A stretch of DNA of 64,000 nucleotides, taken from NCBI GenBank assembly GCA_023412495.1, contig JAEYNP010000113.1, positions 62,001 to 126,000 on the forward strand. Direction: 5' to 3'. Source of the stretch: Pseudomonadota bacterium (GTDB lineage Bacteria > Desulfobacterota > Desulfobulbia > Desulfobulbales > Desulfocapsaceae). The notes beneath the pieces were generated by a model. The model was not told where the DNA came from and made no database searches. It was given only the letters and a program-made list of their open reading frames with translations. Shown here in pieces: positions 18,548-27,755 of this stretch. Both the position numbers and the translations under genes were made by a program. How positions within the stretch are numbered: position 1 is the first letter of the stretch; each line of letters begins with the position of its first letter.

Positions 18548-19204
18548 ATGAAAAAATTCGCAGTCATCGGTCTTGGCAAATTCGGCTTCCATGCCGCCAA
18601 GGCCCTGTTCGAGGATGGCAACGAAGTCATCGCCATCGATACCGACCGCACCAGGGTGCAGGCGATCGACCCCTTCGCCACCGAGGCGATCGTCCTCGAC
18701 GCCATGGACAAGGAGGCCCTGCGGTCGCTCGGCCTGGAGGAGATGGACGCGGTGATCGTCTCCACCGGCACCAGCAGCAGCATCAGCATCATGATCTGCC
18801 TCTACCTCAATGAACTGGGATTGAAGCGCATTCTCGCCAAGGCCCTCGACGCCGACCACGAGAAGGTCCTGCGCCGGGTGGGGGCAACGGACATCATCCA
18901 TCCGGAGCGGGATATGGCGCTCCGCATCTCCCGGTCCCTGTCGCGGCCGAACATGCTCGACTTCATCCCGCTGTCGGCGGAATTCGATCTGATCCAGATC
19001 GAGGCGCCGAAGGAATTCGCCGGCCTGAACCTGAAGTATCTCGACCTGAGGGCCAAGTACGAGGTGCATATCATCGCCATCAAGAAAAAGAACCCCGAAT
19101 CCTTTGTGCTGGTGCCGTCGGCGGATTATGTCATCCAGGCGACCGATACCTTGATCATCCTGGGCAAATCTGAGGATATCAAAAGGATCAAGATCCTGAA
19201 GTAA
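18548..19204 (+). CDS. trkA: Trk/Ktr potassium uptake regulatory subunit (RCK protein)
   Basis: 218 residues, one RCK_N plus one RCK_C domain, as in KtrA. The Rossmann motif FAVIGLGKFGFHAAKALFE (GxGxxG) at residues 4-22 and the acidic end of strand 2 (VIAIDTD) bind nucleotide, controlling the TrkH/KtrB pore. VIVSTGTSSSISIMICLYL and KALDADHEKVLRRVGATDII are typical of the family. RCK_C covers about residues 135-218. GGAG precedes the ATG. It is the second gene of a two-gene operon with trkH. No trkE/trkI is visible. Confidence 0.9.
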   Translation: MKKFAVIGLGKFGFHAAKALFEDGNEVIAIDTDRTRVQAIDPFATEAIVLDAMDKEALRSLGLEEMDAVIVSTGTSSSISIMICLYLNELGLKRILAKALDADHEKVLRRVGATDIIHPERDMALRISRSLSRPNMLDFIPLSAEFDLIQIEAPKEFAGLNLKYLDLRAKYEVHIIAIKKKNPESFVLVPSADYVIQATDTLIILGKSEDIKRIKILK

Positions 19205-19473
19205 TTGCGGCAGGCATGAGCGCGGCGAAAGATGGCCGGACCCGGCAGGATATTTCCTAACGCTTTGATTCGAACTTGACAAAAACCGAAGACCTGCGAA
19301 AGATGGCCTCATCTTGATGGCTTTTTGATGGTTTGAGCCGTTGTTTTGACCTCATCTTTATACCGGAAGAATTACTATTGCAGCGAAAGCAGGAAGGCCC
19401 GGGGGCGAAGAACCGTAGCCCCCGTCCATTTCTGGTATGCTGCAATTGGTGGATATTTTCCCGGAGATCGCTT

Positions 19474-21174
19474 ATGAACGTCTACGACTGGCAACAACTC
19501 ATCCTCTTTTTCGCGGTCCTGCTTCTGCTCGTCAAGCCCTTCGGCGCCTATATGGCCAAGGTCTACCAGGGCGAGAGGACTTTGTTATCGCCTCTCTTTG
19601 CGCCCTGCGAAGGGTTCATCTACCGGCTTACCGGCGTGGCCCCCTCGGACGAGATGGGCTGGCGCAGGTATGCCGGGACGATGCTGCTCTTCAACTTCCT
19701 CGGGTTGCTCGCCCTCCTGCTCCTGCTCCTGACCCAGCATCTCCTGCCCCTCAATCCCCAGCGGTTCCCGGCCTTTTCCTGGCCGCTGGCCGTGAACACC
19801 GCAGTCAGTTTCACCACCAACACCAACTGGCAGAACTACGGCGGCGAGCAGGCAGCAAGCTTCTTCAGCCAGATGGCCGGCTTCACCGTGCAGAACTTCC
19901 TCTCCGCCGCAACCGGCATGGTGATCGCCATCGCCACCATCCGGGGCTTCGTCCGGCGCCGGACGCAGACCCTGGGCAATTTCTGGGTCGATATGGTGCG
20001 GACCGTGCTCTACATTCTCCTGCCGGTTTCCCTTGTTGCCGCGCTCATCCTGGTCTCCCAGGGGGTTATCCAAAATTTCGACCCCTACCGGAGCGTGACC
20101 CTGGTTGAGGCGGCAACCGTAACGGAGATTCCGATGGGGCCGGTGGCCTCGCAGGAGGCCATCAAGGAGCTGGGCACCAACGGCGGCGGCTTCTTCAACG
20201 CCAACTCCGCCCACCCCTTCGAAAATCCCACGCCGCTCACCAACTTCCTCGAAATCCTCCTCATCCTGCTCATCCCGGCGAGTCTGACCTACACCTTTGG
20301 CCGGATGGCCGGTGACACCCGCCAGGGCTGGGCGCTGCTCGCGGCGATGCTCTTCTTGTTCGTGGTCGCCCTGGCCACCCTGCAGTGGATGGAGGTGCGC
20401 GGCAATCCGCAGATCACGGCGATGGGTGTGGCCGGCGGCAACATGGAGGGCAAGGAGGTGCGATTCGGCCTCACCACCAGCACGCTCTTCGCCGCCGCCA
20501 CTACCGCCACCTCCTGCGGCGCGGTCAACACCATGCACGACTCCCTCACGCCTTTGGGCGGGATGGTGCCGCTCGGCCTCATCCTGACCGGCGAAGTGAT
20601 CTTCGGCGGGGTCGGCTCCGGCCTCTATACCATGCTCGCCTTCGCCGTGGTCGCCGTCTTCGTCTCGGGACTCATGATCGGCCGGACGCCGGAATACCTC
20701 GGCAAGAAGATCGAGGTGCGGGAGATCTGGATGTCGGTGATCACGATCCTGACCGCCGGCGTCCTGGTGCTGATCCTCTCCGGAATAGCGATGCTGGTGC
20801 CCCGGGCGGTGGCCTCCATGGCCAATCCCGGTGCCCACGGTCTCTCCGAAGTCCTCTACGCCTTCGCCTCGATGGCCAACAACAACGGCAGCGCTTTTGC
20901 CGGCCTCTCCGGCAACACCAACTTCTATAACCTCGTCGGGGCGCTCGCCATGCTGGGCGGGCGTTTCATCCCGGCGGTGGCGGTGCTGGCCATGGCCGGG
21001 TCGCTGGTCGAAAAGAAATACGTCCCGCCGAGCCTCGGCACCCTGCCGACGAGCCGCGCCCCCTTCGTCATCTGGCTGGTGCTCGTCATCGTCATCATCG
21101 GCAGCCTGACCTTTTTCCCGGCGCTGGCCCTGGGACCCGTCGCCGAGCATCTGCTCACCCCGATAACGGGATAA
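19474..21174 (+). CDS. kdpA: Potassium-transporting ATPase, KdpA pore subunit
   Basis: 566 residues from the ATG at 19474 (CCGGAGATCGCTT upstream); the frame is open further up but lacks family support. It is the K+-selective channel-like subunit of the KdpFABC pump. Filter-like repeats include [59 protein letters not shown] and [20 protein letters not shown]. About ten helices. kdpB follows after 76 bases, which is wide for this operon and carries a palindromic repeat (21175-21231). I see no kdpF between trkA and kdpA. Confidence 0.95.
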   Translation: MNVYDWQQLILFFAVLLLLVKPFGAYMAKVYQGERTLLSPLFAPCEGFIYRLTGVAPSDEMGWRRYAGTMLLFNFLGLLALLLLLLTQHLLPLNPQRFPAFSWPLAVNTAVSFTTNTNWQNYGGEQAASFFSQMAGFTVQNFLSAATGMVIAIATIRGFVRRRTQTLGNFWVDMVRTVLYILLPVSLVAALILVSQGVIQNFDPYRSVTLVEAATVTEIPMGPVASQEAIKELGTNGGGFFNANSAHPFENPTPLTNFLEILLILLIPASLTYTFGRMAGDTRQGWALLAAMLFLFVVALATLQWMEVRGNPQITAMGVAGGNMEGKEVRFGLTTSTLFAAATTATSCGAVNTMHDSLTPLGGMVPLGLILTGEVIFGGVGSGLYTMLAFAVVAVFVSGLMIGRTPEYLGKKIEVREIWMSVITILTAGVLVLILSGIAMLVPRAVASMANPGAHGLSEVLYAFASMANNNGSAFAGLSGNTNFYNLVGALAMLGGRFIPAVAVLAMAGSLVEKKYVPPSLGTLPTSRAPFVIWLVLVIVIIGSLTFFPALALGPVAEHLLTPITG

Positions 21175-21231
21175 GTACCTTATGAAAATCCTCTCTCAAC
21201 CAACAAAAAAATAATCTTCTAAGGTACTCAT
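21175..21231 (+). repeat. Possible degenerate copy of the dispersed hairpin element (copy E)
   Basis: Outer arms GTACCTTA (21175-21182) and TAAGGTAC (21220-21227) with ACTCAT after them match the outer hairpin of the elements at 32043, 45959 and 46099 (GTACCTTAGAAAT...GAAGGTACTTAT), but the middle differs. It starts directly after the kdpA stop and ends 20 bases before kdpB. Confidence 0.4.
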
Positions 21232-21250
21232 ATCAGGAGGCAACTCAGCC

Positions 21251-23314
21251 ATGGCAGTCCATATCCCCCCACAACCTTCGATTTTTGCGGGAAATATTCT
21301 GAAACAGTCCTCGTTTGACGCGGTCAGGAAACTCGATCCCCGCGTCCTGTGGCGCAACCCGGTGATGTTTGCCGTCGAGATCGCGAGCGCCATCACCCTG
21401 GTCGCCTTTGTCGTGTCGCTCCTCGGCGCAGGCAGGGATCCGGTATGGTTCACCGGCCTCGTCTCGTTCTTCCTCTGGCTGACGGTGTTCTTCGCCACCT
21501 TCGCCGAGGCCCTGGCCGAGGGCCGGGGCAAGGCCCGCGCCGCGACGCTCCGCAGTTCGCGCACCAAAATCGTCGCCAAGCTGCTCGCGCGGCCGAACTT
21601 CGACAGCAACCATACCCTGGTCGAGGCGAGTCAGCTGAAGAAGGGCGACTGCGTTCTCGCGGAGGCCAGGGACCAGATCGCCGGCGACGGCGACGTCATC
21701 GCCGGGGCGGCCCTTGTGAACGAGTCTGCGGTCACCGGCGAATCGGCCCCGGTGGTCCGCGAGTCGGGTGGGGACCGCAGCGCCGTCACCGGGGGCACTA
21801 CGGTCATCGAAGGCAGGATCATCGTCCGGATCACCACCGACCCCGGCGAAACCTTCCTCGACCGGATGATCGCCCTGATCGAGGGCGCCAAGCGGCGCAA
21901 GACCCCGAACGAGGTGGCCTTGGAGGTGATGCTCATCTCGCTGACTATCGTCTTTCTCCTGGTCTGCGCAAACATCAGTCCGCTGTCGCTCTACAGCATC
22001 ACGGCGGCAGGCGCGGGCAAGCCGGTGTCGCTCACGGTACTGACTGCGCTTTTCGTCTGCCTCGCCCCGACCACCATCGCCGCCCTGCTCCCGGCCATCG
22101 GCATCGCCGGCATGAACCGGCTCTTCCAGAAGAACGTCATCGCCCTCTCCGGCCGGGCCATCGAGGCGGCAGGCGATGTCAACGTCATGCTGCTCGACAA
22201 GACCGGAACCATCACCCTCGGCAACCGGGAGGCGGTGGCCTTCGTGCCGGTGAACGGCCACAGCGAACGGGAACTGGCGGAAGCGGCGCTCCTCGCCTCG
22301 CTCGCCGACGAGACCCCGGAAGGGCGCAGTATCGTTCAGCTGGCGGACAGGCAGTACGGCCTCCGGAAAAACCCTGCGTCCGAGGTCGAAACCATCGCCT
22401 TCAGCGCCGATACCCGCCTCTCCGGAACCAACCTCGAAGGGCACCAGTACCGGAAAGGCGCGGCCGATTCCATCGATATTCATGTCCAGCGGCTCGGCGG
22501 CCAGATTCCCCATGACCTGCATGAAAAGGTGAACAGCATCGCCCACGCCGGGGCGACGCCGCTGGTGGTCTGCCGCGATGCCGAGATCTACGGCATCGTC
22601 AACCTCAAGGATATCCTCAAGACGGGCATCCAGGAGCGGTTCGTCCAGCTCAGGTCAATCGGCATCAAGACGGTGATGATCACCGGCGACAACCCGCTGA
22701 CCGCCGCGGCCATCGCCGCCGAGGCCCAGGTCGACGACTTCCTCGCCCAGGCCCGGCCCGAAGACAAGCTGAAACTGATCCGCGACTACCAGGAGCAGGG
22801 CTTTATGGTGGCGATGACCGGCGACGGCACCAACGACGCCCCGGCGCTGGCCCAGGCGGACGTGGCGGTGGCGATGAACACCGGCACCCAGCCGGCCCGG
22901 GAGGCGGCCAATATCATCGATCTCGACTCCAACCCGACGAAACTGCTGGACATCGTCGAGATCGGCAAGCAGATCCTGATGACCCGGGGCAACCTCACCA
23001 CCTTCAGTATCTCGAACGATATCGCCAAGTATTTCGCGATAATCCCGGCGGCGCTCACCTCCATCTACCCACAGATGGAGGCGCTGAACGTCATGCACCT
23101 GGCGAGCCCCTACAGCGCCATCATCTCGGCGGTGCTGTTCAACGCCCTGATCATCCCCGCCCTCATCCCCCTGGCGCTGCAGGGCACCAGGTATCGGGCC
23201 CTGCCGGCCGAGCGGCTGTTGGTCAACAATCTCCTGGTTTACGGCGTCGGCGGGATCATCGCCCCGTTCATCGGCATCAAGGCTATAGATCTGGTCGTCG
23301 GAATCTTTGTCTAA
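21251..23314 (+). CDS. kdpB: Potassium-transporting ATPase, KdpB catalytic subunit
   Basis: 687 residues, standard for this P-type ATPase. It hydrolyses ATP to drive K+ through Kdp[14 protein letters not shown] is the actuator-domain TGES loop, [12 protein letters not shown] carries the phosphorylated Asp, and [20 protein letters not shown] is the hinge motif. Additional text: [40 protein letters not shown] lies 12 bases before the ATG. Second gene of kdpABC-D-E. Confidence 0.97.
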   Translation: MAVHIPPQPSIFAGNILKQSSFDAVRKLDPRVLWRNPVMFAVEIASAITLVAFVVSLLGAGRDPVWFTGLVSFFLWLTVFFATFAEALAEGRGKARAATLRSSRTKIVAKLLARPNFDSNHTLVEASQLKKGDCVLAEARDQIAGDGDVIAGAALVNESAVTGESAPVVRESGGDRSAVTGGTTVIEGRIIVRITTDPGETFLDRMIALIEGAKRRKTPNEVALEVMLISLTIVFLLVCANISPLSLYSITAAGAGKPVSLTVLTALFVCLAPTTIAALLPAIGIAGMNRLFQKNVIALSGRAIEAAGDVNVMLLDKTGTITLGNREAVAFVPVNGHSERELAEAALLASLADETPEGRSIVQLADRQYGLRKNPASEVETIAFSADTRLSGTNLEGHQYRKGAADSIDIHVQRLGGQIPHDLHEKVNSIAHAGATPLVVCRDAEIYGIVNLKDILKTGIQERFVQLRSIGIKTVMITGDNPLTAAAIAAEAQVDDFLAQARPEDKLKLIRDYQEQGFMVAMTGDGTNDAPALAQADVAVAMNTGTQPAREAANIIDLDSNPTKLLDIVEIGKQILMTRGNLTTFSISNDIAKYFAIIPAALTSIYPQMEALNVMHLASPYSAIISAVLFNALIIPALIPLALQGTRYRALPAERLLVNNLLVYGVGGIIAPFIGIKAIDLVVGIFV

Positions 23315-23317
23315 CCC

Positions 23318-23350
23318 AAAAAATCATTTCAAAAAGCAAGAATGATTTTT
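23318..23350 (+). repeat. A/T-rich inverted repeat between kdpB and kdpC
   Basis: Arms AAAAATCATT (about 23318-23327) and AATGATTTTT (23341-23350), loop about 13 bases, just after the kdpB stop. It could act as an attenuator or processing site that lowers kdpC expression; weak stem. Confidence 0.4.
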
Positions 23351-23374
23351 AAGGTAATGAAAAGGAGCATTTCC

Positions 23375-23944
23375 ATGAAAGACCTGAAATCCGCTATCCT
23401 CCTGTTTCTCTTCCTCGCCCTGCTGACGGGCGGGCTCTATCCCGCAGCCGTCACCGTCGCTGGCCGGTTCTTCTTTCCCCGGCAGGCGGAGGGGAGTCTC
23501 ATTGCCGACGGAGATAGCCGGATTGTCGGCTCGACCCTTATCGGTCAGCCCTTCACCGCCGAAAAGTACTTCTGGTCCCGACCTTCCGCGACTGCCGAAT
23601 CCACATATAATCCAATGGCGTCGGCCGGCTCCAATCTAAGCTCGACCAATCCGGCCCTGATCCGGCAGGTCGGCGAACGGGTGGATGCGCTTCGGCAATC
23701 GGGGATCACCGAAGAGATTCCCGTTGATCTGGTCACCGCCTCGGCGAGCGGCCTCGATCCGCATATCTCGCCCGAGGCCGCCGCCCTGCAGGTCCCCCGG
23801 GTGGCCAAGGCCAGGGGCATGGACGTCGATCGCCTCCGAACCATCGTGGCGGAAAACATCGAGGAGCGCCAGCTGGGCGTGCTCGGCATGCCCCGGGTGA
23901 ACGTCCTCGACCTCAACCTCGCCCTTGACCGGGAGCAGCCATGA
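23375..23944 (+). CDS. kdpC: Potassium-transporting ATPase, KdpC subunit
   Basis: 189 residues from the ATG at 23375 (AAAAGGAGCATTTCC upstream), typical for KdpC (about 190). One N-terminal membrane helix (AILLFLFLALLTGGLYPAAV) and a periplasmic domain with GSTLIGQPFTAEKYFWSRPS, GSNLSSTNPALI, PVDLVTASASGLDPHISPEA and LGMPRVNVLDLNLALD, all family hallmarks. It stabilises the KdpA-KdpB complex. The stop overlaps the kdpD start (ATGA), so the two are translationally coupled. Confidence 0.95.
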   Translation: MKDLKSAILLFLFLALLTGGLYPAAVTVAGRFFFPRQAEGSLIADGDSRIVGSTLIGQPFTAEKYFWSRPSATAESTYNPMASAGSNLSSTNPALIRQVGERVDALRQSGITEEIPVDLVTASASGLDPHISPEAAALQVPRVAKARGMDVDRLRTIVAENIEERQLGVLGMPRVNVLDLNLALDREQP

Positions 23945-26601
23945 ACTTCCCTTCGGAAGAACAGCGCCCCACTCCGGAGGCCATGCTGAAGGCCGCAAAG
24001 GCTGAGGAATCGGCGGAAAGGCGAGGGAAGCTGAAGATCTTCCTCGGCTACGCCGCAGGCGTCGGCAAGACCTACGCCATGCTCCAGGCCGCCCGCCAGC
24101 AACGGGAGGAGGGCCGGGACGTGGTGGCGGGTTATGTCGAGTCCCACGGCCGGGCGGAGACGGATGTCCTGCTCGAAGGCATGGAGGTGTTGCCGAGGCT
24201 CTCCCGCGAGTATCAGAGCATGGTGCTTACGGAACTGGACATCGACGCGGCTCTCACGCGCAAGCCCGATCTCATCCTGGTCGACGAGCTGGCCCATACC
24301 AACGCCCCGGGCTGCCGGCACGAAAAGCGCTGGCAGGACATCGAAGAACTGCTGGCGGCCGGCATCCATGTCTACACCACGGTCAATGTCCAGCATTTCG
24401 AAAGCGTAGTCGATGTCGTCGCCCAGATCACCGGCGTCACCGTGCGGGAAACGGTTCCCGACAGCCTGCTCGATCTGGCGGCGGATATCACCCTGGTCGA
24501 CATCCCGCCGGAGGAGCTGCTGCAGCGGCTGCATCAGGGCAAGGTCTACATTCCTGAGCAGGCGGCCCGGGCCGCGGAGAAATTCTTCCAGCCCGGCAAT
24601 CTGATGGCTCTGCGCGAACTGGCCTTGCGCCGGGCGGCGGCGAGGGTCGACGACGAGATGCGGAACTACATGGAGACCCGCGCCATCCCGGGACCCTGGC
24701 CGGTCACCGAGCGCCTCTTGGTCTGCGCCAGCGGCAGCCCGTTCAGCGAAAAGCTGATCCGCACCACCCGGCGGCTCGCTGACGAACTGCAGGCCGAGTG
24801 GTACACGGTCTATGTCGAGACGCCGAGCCTTGGCAGCCAGCAGCAGGAGAACCGGGAGCGGGTCTGGCGGGACCTGCGCCTGGCCGAAAGCCTGGGCGCC
24901 GAGGTGGTGACCCTCACCGCCTCGGCGGTGGCCGAGGCTATCATCGAGTACGCCCTGCGTCACAACGTTACCCGGATCGTGGTCGGCAAGCCGACCAAGT
25001 CGCGGTGGCGCGAGCTGTTCCGCCAGCCGGTCGTCGACCAGATCATCCGCTTGAGCGGAGCGATCCAGGTCCATGTCGTCAGCATCAGCGGGATCACCCT
25101 GAAACCGCGCCGGTTCTTCACAGCGGACTGGCCGGTCCCCTGGTCCAAGTACATGGCAAGCCTCGGCCTGGTCGCGGCTACGACTCTCTTGGCGTCTCTC
25201 GCCGAGAACTATCTCTCGCCGATCAACCTGGTCATGCTCTACCTGCTGGGAGTGGTGCTGGCGGCTTCCCGGCTCGGCCTGAGGCCGGCGATCCTGAACG
25301 CCGCCCTCGGCGTGCTCGCCTTCGATTTCTTTTTCATTTCCCCCCGTTTCACGCTCACAGTGCACGATACCCAGTATTTGCTCACTTTTTTCGGCCTGTT
25401 CGTCGTCGGGGTGGTGATCTCCACCCTGGTGACCAAGGCGAAGGAGCGGGCGGAGGTCATGCGGGAGCGCGAGCTGCAGACCGAAAGCCTCTACTACCTG
25501 AGCCGTGACCTCGCCGCCGCGGTCGACAGCGATTCGATCATGGCGGCGGTGCGGAAGAACATCAGCGAGGCCCTGCAGGCCCAACTGGCCGTGATGATCC
25601 CCAAAGGCGAGCAGATGGAGATTCTCGCCATCAGCGAGGGACTTGTCCTCGACCTGAAGGAACGGGCAGTGGCGGACTGGGCATTCCGCAACCGCCGGGA
25701 AGCGGGAATCGGCACCGAGACCCTCAGCTCGGCGGAACTCCTCTACCTGCCGCTCTCCACCTCCGCCTGTTTTATCGGCGTGCTCGGCATCAAGCTGGCA
25801 AACAAGGCCGATTACCGCTCGCCGCACCACAGACGGCTGCTCGATGCCTTCGTTACCCAGATATCGCTGGCCATGGAACGGGTCCAGCTGGCCAAACAGG
25901 CCCAGCAGAGCCAGATCCTCCAGGCCCGGGAGAGCCTGGAGCGCGCTCTCCTCAACTCCATCTCCCACGACCTGCGCACCCCCCTGGTAACGATCATCGG
26001 GGCCTTGAGCAGCCTGCGCGACGACAACCTGCCAAAAAACGACCGCATGCGGCGGGAGCTCCTCGCCGGGGCCTGGGAGGAGGCGGAACGGTTGAACCGC
26101 TTTGTCGGCAACCTGCTCGACATGACCAGGCTCGAATCCGGGGAACTGCGCCTCAGCAAGGAGCCGAGCGACGTGCCGGACCTGATCGGCTGCGCCCGGG
26201 CCGCCATGGAGAGAAAGCTGGCCGGCCGCGAGGTGCGGGTGAACCTCGCGGACGACCTGCCCCTCGTCCCCATGGATTTGGTCCTCATGGCCCAGGTGCT
26301 GGTCAACCTGCTGGATAATGCCTTGAAATATTCCCCGAGCGGGAGTCCTATAGAGATAAGCGCCCACCTGAAAGCCCGGCAGCTGCAGCTCGAGGTGCTG
26401 GATCGCGGCCCAGGCATTCCCGGCCAGGATCTCAAACGGGTCTTCGATAAGTTCTACCGCTTGCCGGTACCCGAGGGCGCCTCCGGCACCGGCCTCGGGC
26501 TTTCGATCTGCCGGGGCATCGTCGAGGCCCATGGCGGCACCATCGACGCGGAAAATCGCCCCGGCTCAGGCCTGCGGATTGTCATCAGACTGCCCCTGTA
26601 G
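23941..26601 (+). CDS. kdpD: Osmosensitive K+ sensor histidine kinase KdpD
   Basis: 886 residues, full length. Domains in order: KdpD sensor domain with the Walker-A-like GYAAGVGKTYAMLQAA near residue 37 and LVDELAHTNAPGCRHEKRWQ; a USP-like domain (about 250-375; RLLVCASGSPFSEKLIRTTR); four membrane helices (about 400-500); a GAF-like domain (about 515-640); HisKA with the phospho-acceptor His in LNSISHDLRTPLVTIIGAL near residue 676; and HATPase_c (NLLDNALKYSPSGSPI, GTGLGLSICRGIVEAHGG). It phosphorylates KdpE when K+ is scarce. Overlaps kdpC by four bases; kdpE follows after 24 bases. Confidence 0.96.
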   Translation: MNFPSEEQRPTPEAMLKAAKAEESAERRGKLKIFLGYAAGVGKTYAMLQAARQQREEGRDVVAGYVESHGRAETDVLLEGMEVLPRLSREYQSMVLTELDIDAALTRKPDLILVDELAHTNAPGCRHEKRWQDIEELLAAGIHVYTTVNVQHFESVVDVVAQITGVTVRETVPDSLLDLAADITLVDIPPEELLQRLHQGKVYIPEQAARAAEKFFQPGNLMALRELALRRAAARVDDEMRNYMETRAIPGPWPVTERLLVCASGSPFSEKLIRTTRRLADELQAEWYTVYVETPSLGSQQQENRERVWRDLRLAESLGAEVVTLTASAVAEAIIEYALRHNVTRIVVGKPTKSRWRELFRQPVVDQIIRLSGAIQVHVVSISGITLKPRRFFTADWPVPWSKYMASLGLVAATTLLASLAENYLSPINLVMLYLLGVVLAASRLGLRPAILNAALGVLAFDFFFISPRFTLTVHDTQYLLTFFGLFVVGVVISTLVTKAKERAEVMRERELQTESLYYLSRDLAAAVDSDSIMAAVRKNISEALQAQLAVMIPKGEQMEILAISEGLVLDLKERAVADWAFRNRREAGIGTETLSSAELLYLPLSTSACFIGVLGIKLANKADYRSPHHRRLLDAFVTQISLAMERVQLAKQAQQSQILQARESLERALLNSISHDLRTPLVTIIGALSSLRDDNLPKNDRMRRELLAGAWEEAERLNRFVGNLLDMTRLESGELRLSKEPSDVPDLIGCARAAMERKLAGREVRVNLADDLPLVPMDLVLMAQVLVNLLDNALKYSPSGSPIEISAHLKARQLQLEVLDRGPGIPGQDLKRVFDKFYRLPVPEGASGTGLGLSICRGIVEAHGGTIDAENRPGSGLRIVIRLPL

Positions 26602-26625
26602 ATAACAAAAGGAGGATAACCCAAC

Positions 26626-27324
26626 GTGAGCAAAGACAGTCATCTCCCCCGCCTGCTCATCGTCGACGACGAACCCGCCATCCGCCGTTTTCTCGAGACC
26701 GCCCTCGCCGGCGGCGAATTCGCCCTCCACCAGGCGGAAAACGGCCGTGCGGCGCTCGCCGCGGCGGTTGCGGTCAAGCCCGATGTCATCCTCCTCGATC
26801 TCGGGCTGCCGGACATGGATGGGGTGGAGGTGATCGAGCGGCTGCGCGAGTGGTCGCCGGTGCCGATCATCGTCCTCTCGGTGCGGGACCGCGAGACCGA
26901 CAAAATCCGCGCCCTGGATGCCGGGGCGGACGACTACCTGACCAAACCCTTCGGCCTTGGCGAGTTGCTCGCCCGGATCAGGGCGACGCTCCGCCGTTCC
27001 CTGCGGCAGGCGCCCGAGCCGGTCTACCGGATCGACGAGCTGGAGGTCGATCTGGCCCGCCGGCGGGTTGTGCTCCGGGGACAGGAACTGACGCTCACCC
27101 CCACCGAATACGATCTGCTTCGGCTGCTGGTCATCAACGCGGGCAAGGTCCTGACCCACCGCCAGCTGCTCCAGCAGATCTGGGGCTCGGCGTACCTCGA
27201 GCAACCCCACATCCTCCGGGTCAACATCAGCAATCTCCGCCACAAGCTGGAGACCGACGCCACCCGCCCCCGCTATATCCTGACCGAAACCGGCGTGGGC
27301 TACCGTTTCTTATGCGGCGACTGA
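26626..27324 (+). CDS. kdpE: Response regulator KdpE (OmpR family)
   Basis: 232 residues, GTG start at 26626 behind AAAAGGAGGATA. Receiver domain (about 5-120): acidic pocket LLIVDDEPAIRRFL, phospho-acceptor in VILLDLGLPDMDGVEV, conserved Ser/Lys in VLSVRDRETDK and YLTKPFGLGELLARI. Winged-helix DNA-binding domain (about 135-230): LTPTEYDLLRLLVINAGKVL, TETGVGYRFL. It activates kdp transcription. It is the last gene of the kdp operon; the next gene downstream has its own sigma-54 promoter. Confidence 0.95.
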   Translation: MSKDSHLPRLLIVDDEPAIRRFLETALAGGEFALHQAENGRAALAAAVAVKPDVILLDLGLPDMDGVEVIERLREWSPVPIIVLSVRDRETDKIRALDAGADDYLTKPFGLGELLARIRATLRRSLRQAPEPVYRIDELEVDLARRRVVLRGQELTLTPTEYDLLRLLVINAGKVLTHRQLLQQIWGSAYLEQPHILRVNISNLRHKLETDATRPRYILTETGVGYRFLCGD

Positions 27325-27370
27325 GCTTCCATTCCTGATTCGTTAATAATGCAACCCTCAGGTGGCTCAA

Positions 27371-27389
27371 GCATTACAAATTGCAATGC
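27371..27389 (+). promoter_or_regulatory. Candidate enhancer site upstream of the MMPL exporter promoter
   Basis: GCATTACAAATTGCAATGC, an inverted repeat matching the site upstream of the lctP promoter (16880-16898 on the other strand), followed in both by GCCGGC or CGGC. It ends 75 bases before the -24 element. Confidence 0.65.
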
Positions 27390-27464
27390 CGGCACCCTCG
27401 CTTTCCTTTGCGTCATCCTGCTTATCCTTTCGAAAAGGAAGGAGATTTATTCAAAATCATTATG

Positions 27465-27479
27465 TGGCACAGTCTTTGC
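27465..27479 (+). promoter_or_regulatory. Sigma-54 promoter of the MMPL exporter gene
   Basis: TGGCACAGTCTTTGC, an exact TGGCAC-N5-TTGC match. Between it and the upstream site lies TTATCCTTTCG...GAAGGA, also found at the same place before lctP. Confidence 0.85.
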
Positions 27480-27755
27480 GATAAACCTTCGTTTCCCGTG
27501 TTTGGCCGGCCTCGGCCGAAGCTGGATGCCATCCGGGACCGCCGACCCTATCGGTGAAAAAGTGGGATTAAAAAATAATTATGAATTCGTGGCTCTCCAT
27601 CATATGCTGCTTTTATTGTCCCGGTCGTCATTGAAAATTATCCCTGTAAACTGCCTGCTTTCGATCAAAAATCCAAGCTTGATACAAGTGAGCGTCTTGC
27701 AATCCTCTTCCGAAAGATTCAGCTTCGCCGTTGCTCCTCGTACGCTCAGTTGCCA

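Larger units (their letters stand above)
27325..27755 (+). other. Regulatory region before the MMPL exporter
   Basis: 430 bases with no supported gene. It contains the sigma-54 promoter and upstream site listed separately, then a leader of about 265 bases. In the leader, a frame in phase with the exporter is open after a TGA near 27578 but has no usual start codon before 27750. A 17-codon frame starting at the ATG near 27579 (MNSWLSIICCFYCPGRH) could be a leader peptide or chance. Confidence 0.45.

Noticed and set aside
19585..21150. A 521-residue minus-strand frame opposite kdpA
   Set aside because: Composition dominated by G, E, H and D repeats as expected for the complement of membrane-helix codons; no family text.
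23545..26532. A 995-residue open frame on the minus strand opposite kdpC-kdpD
   Set aside because: Antisense to unmistakable KdpC and KdpD; its translation has no domain and the skewed composition of a shadow frame.
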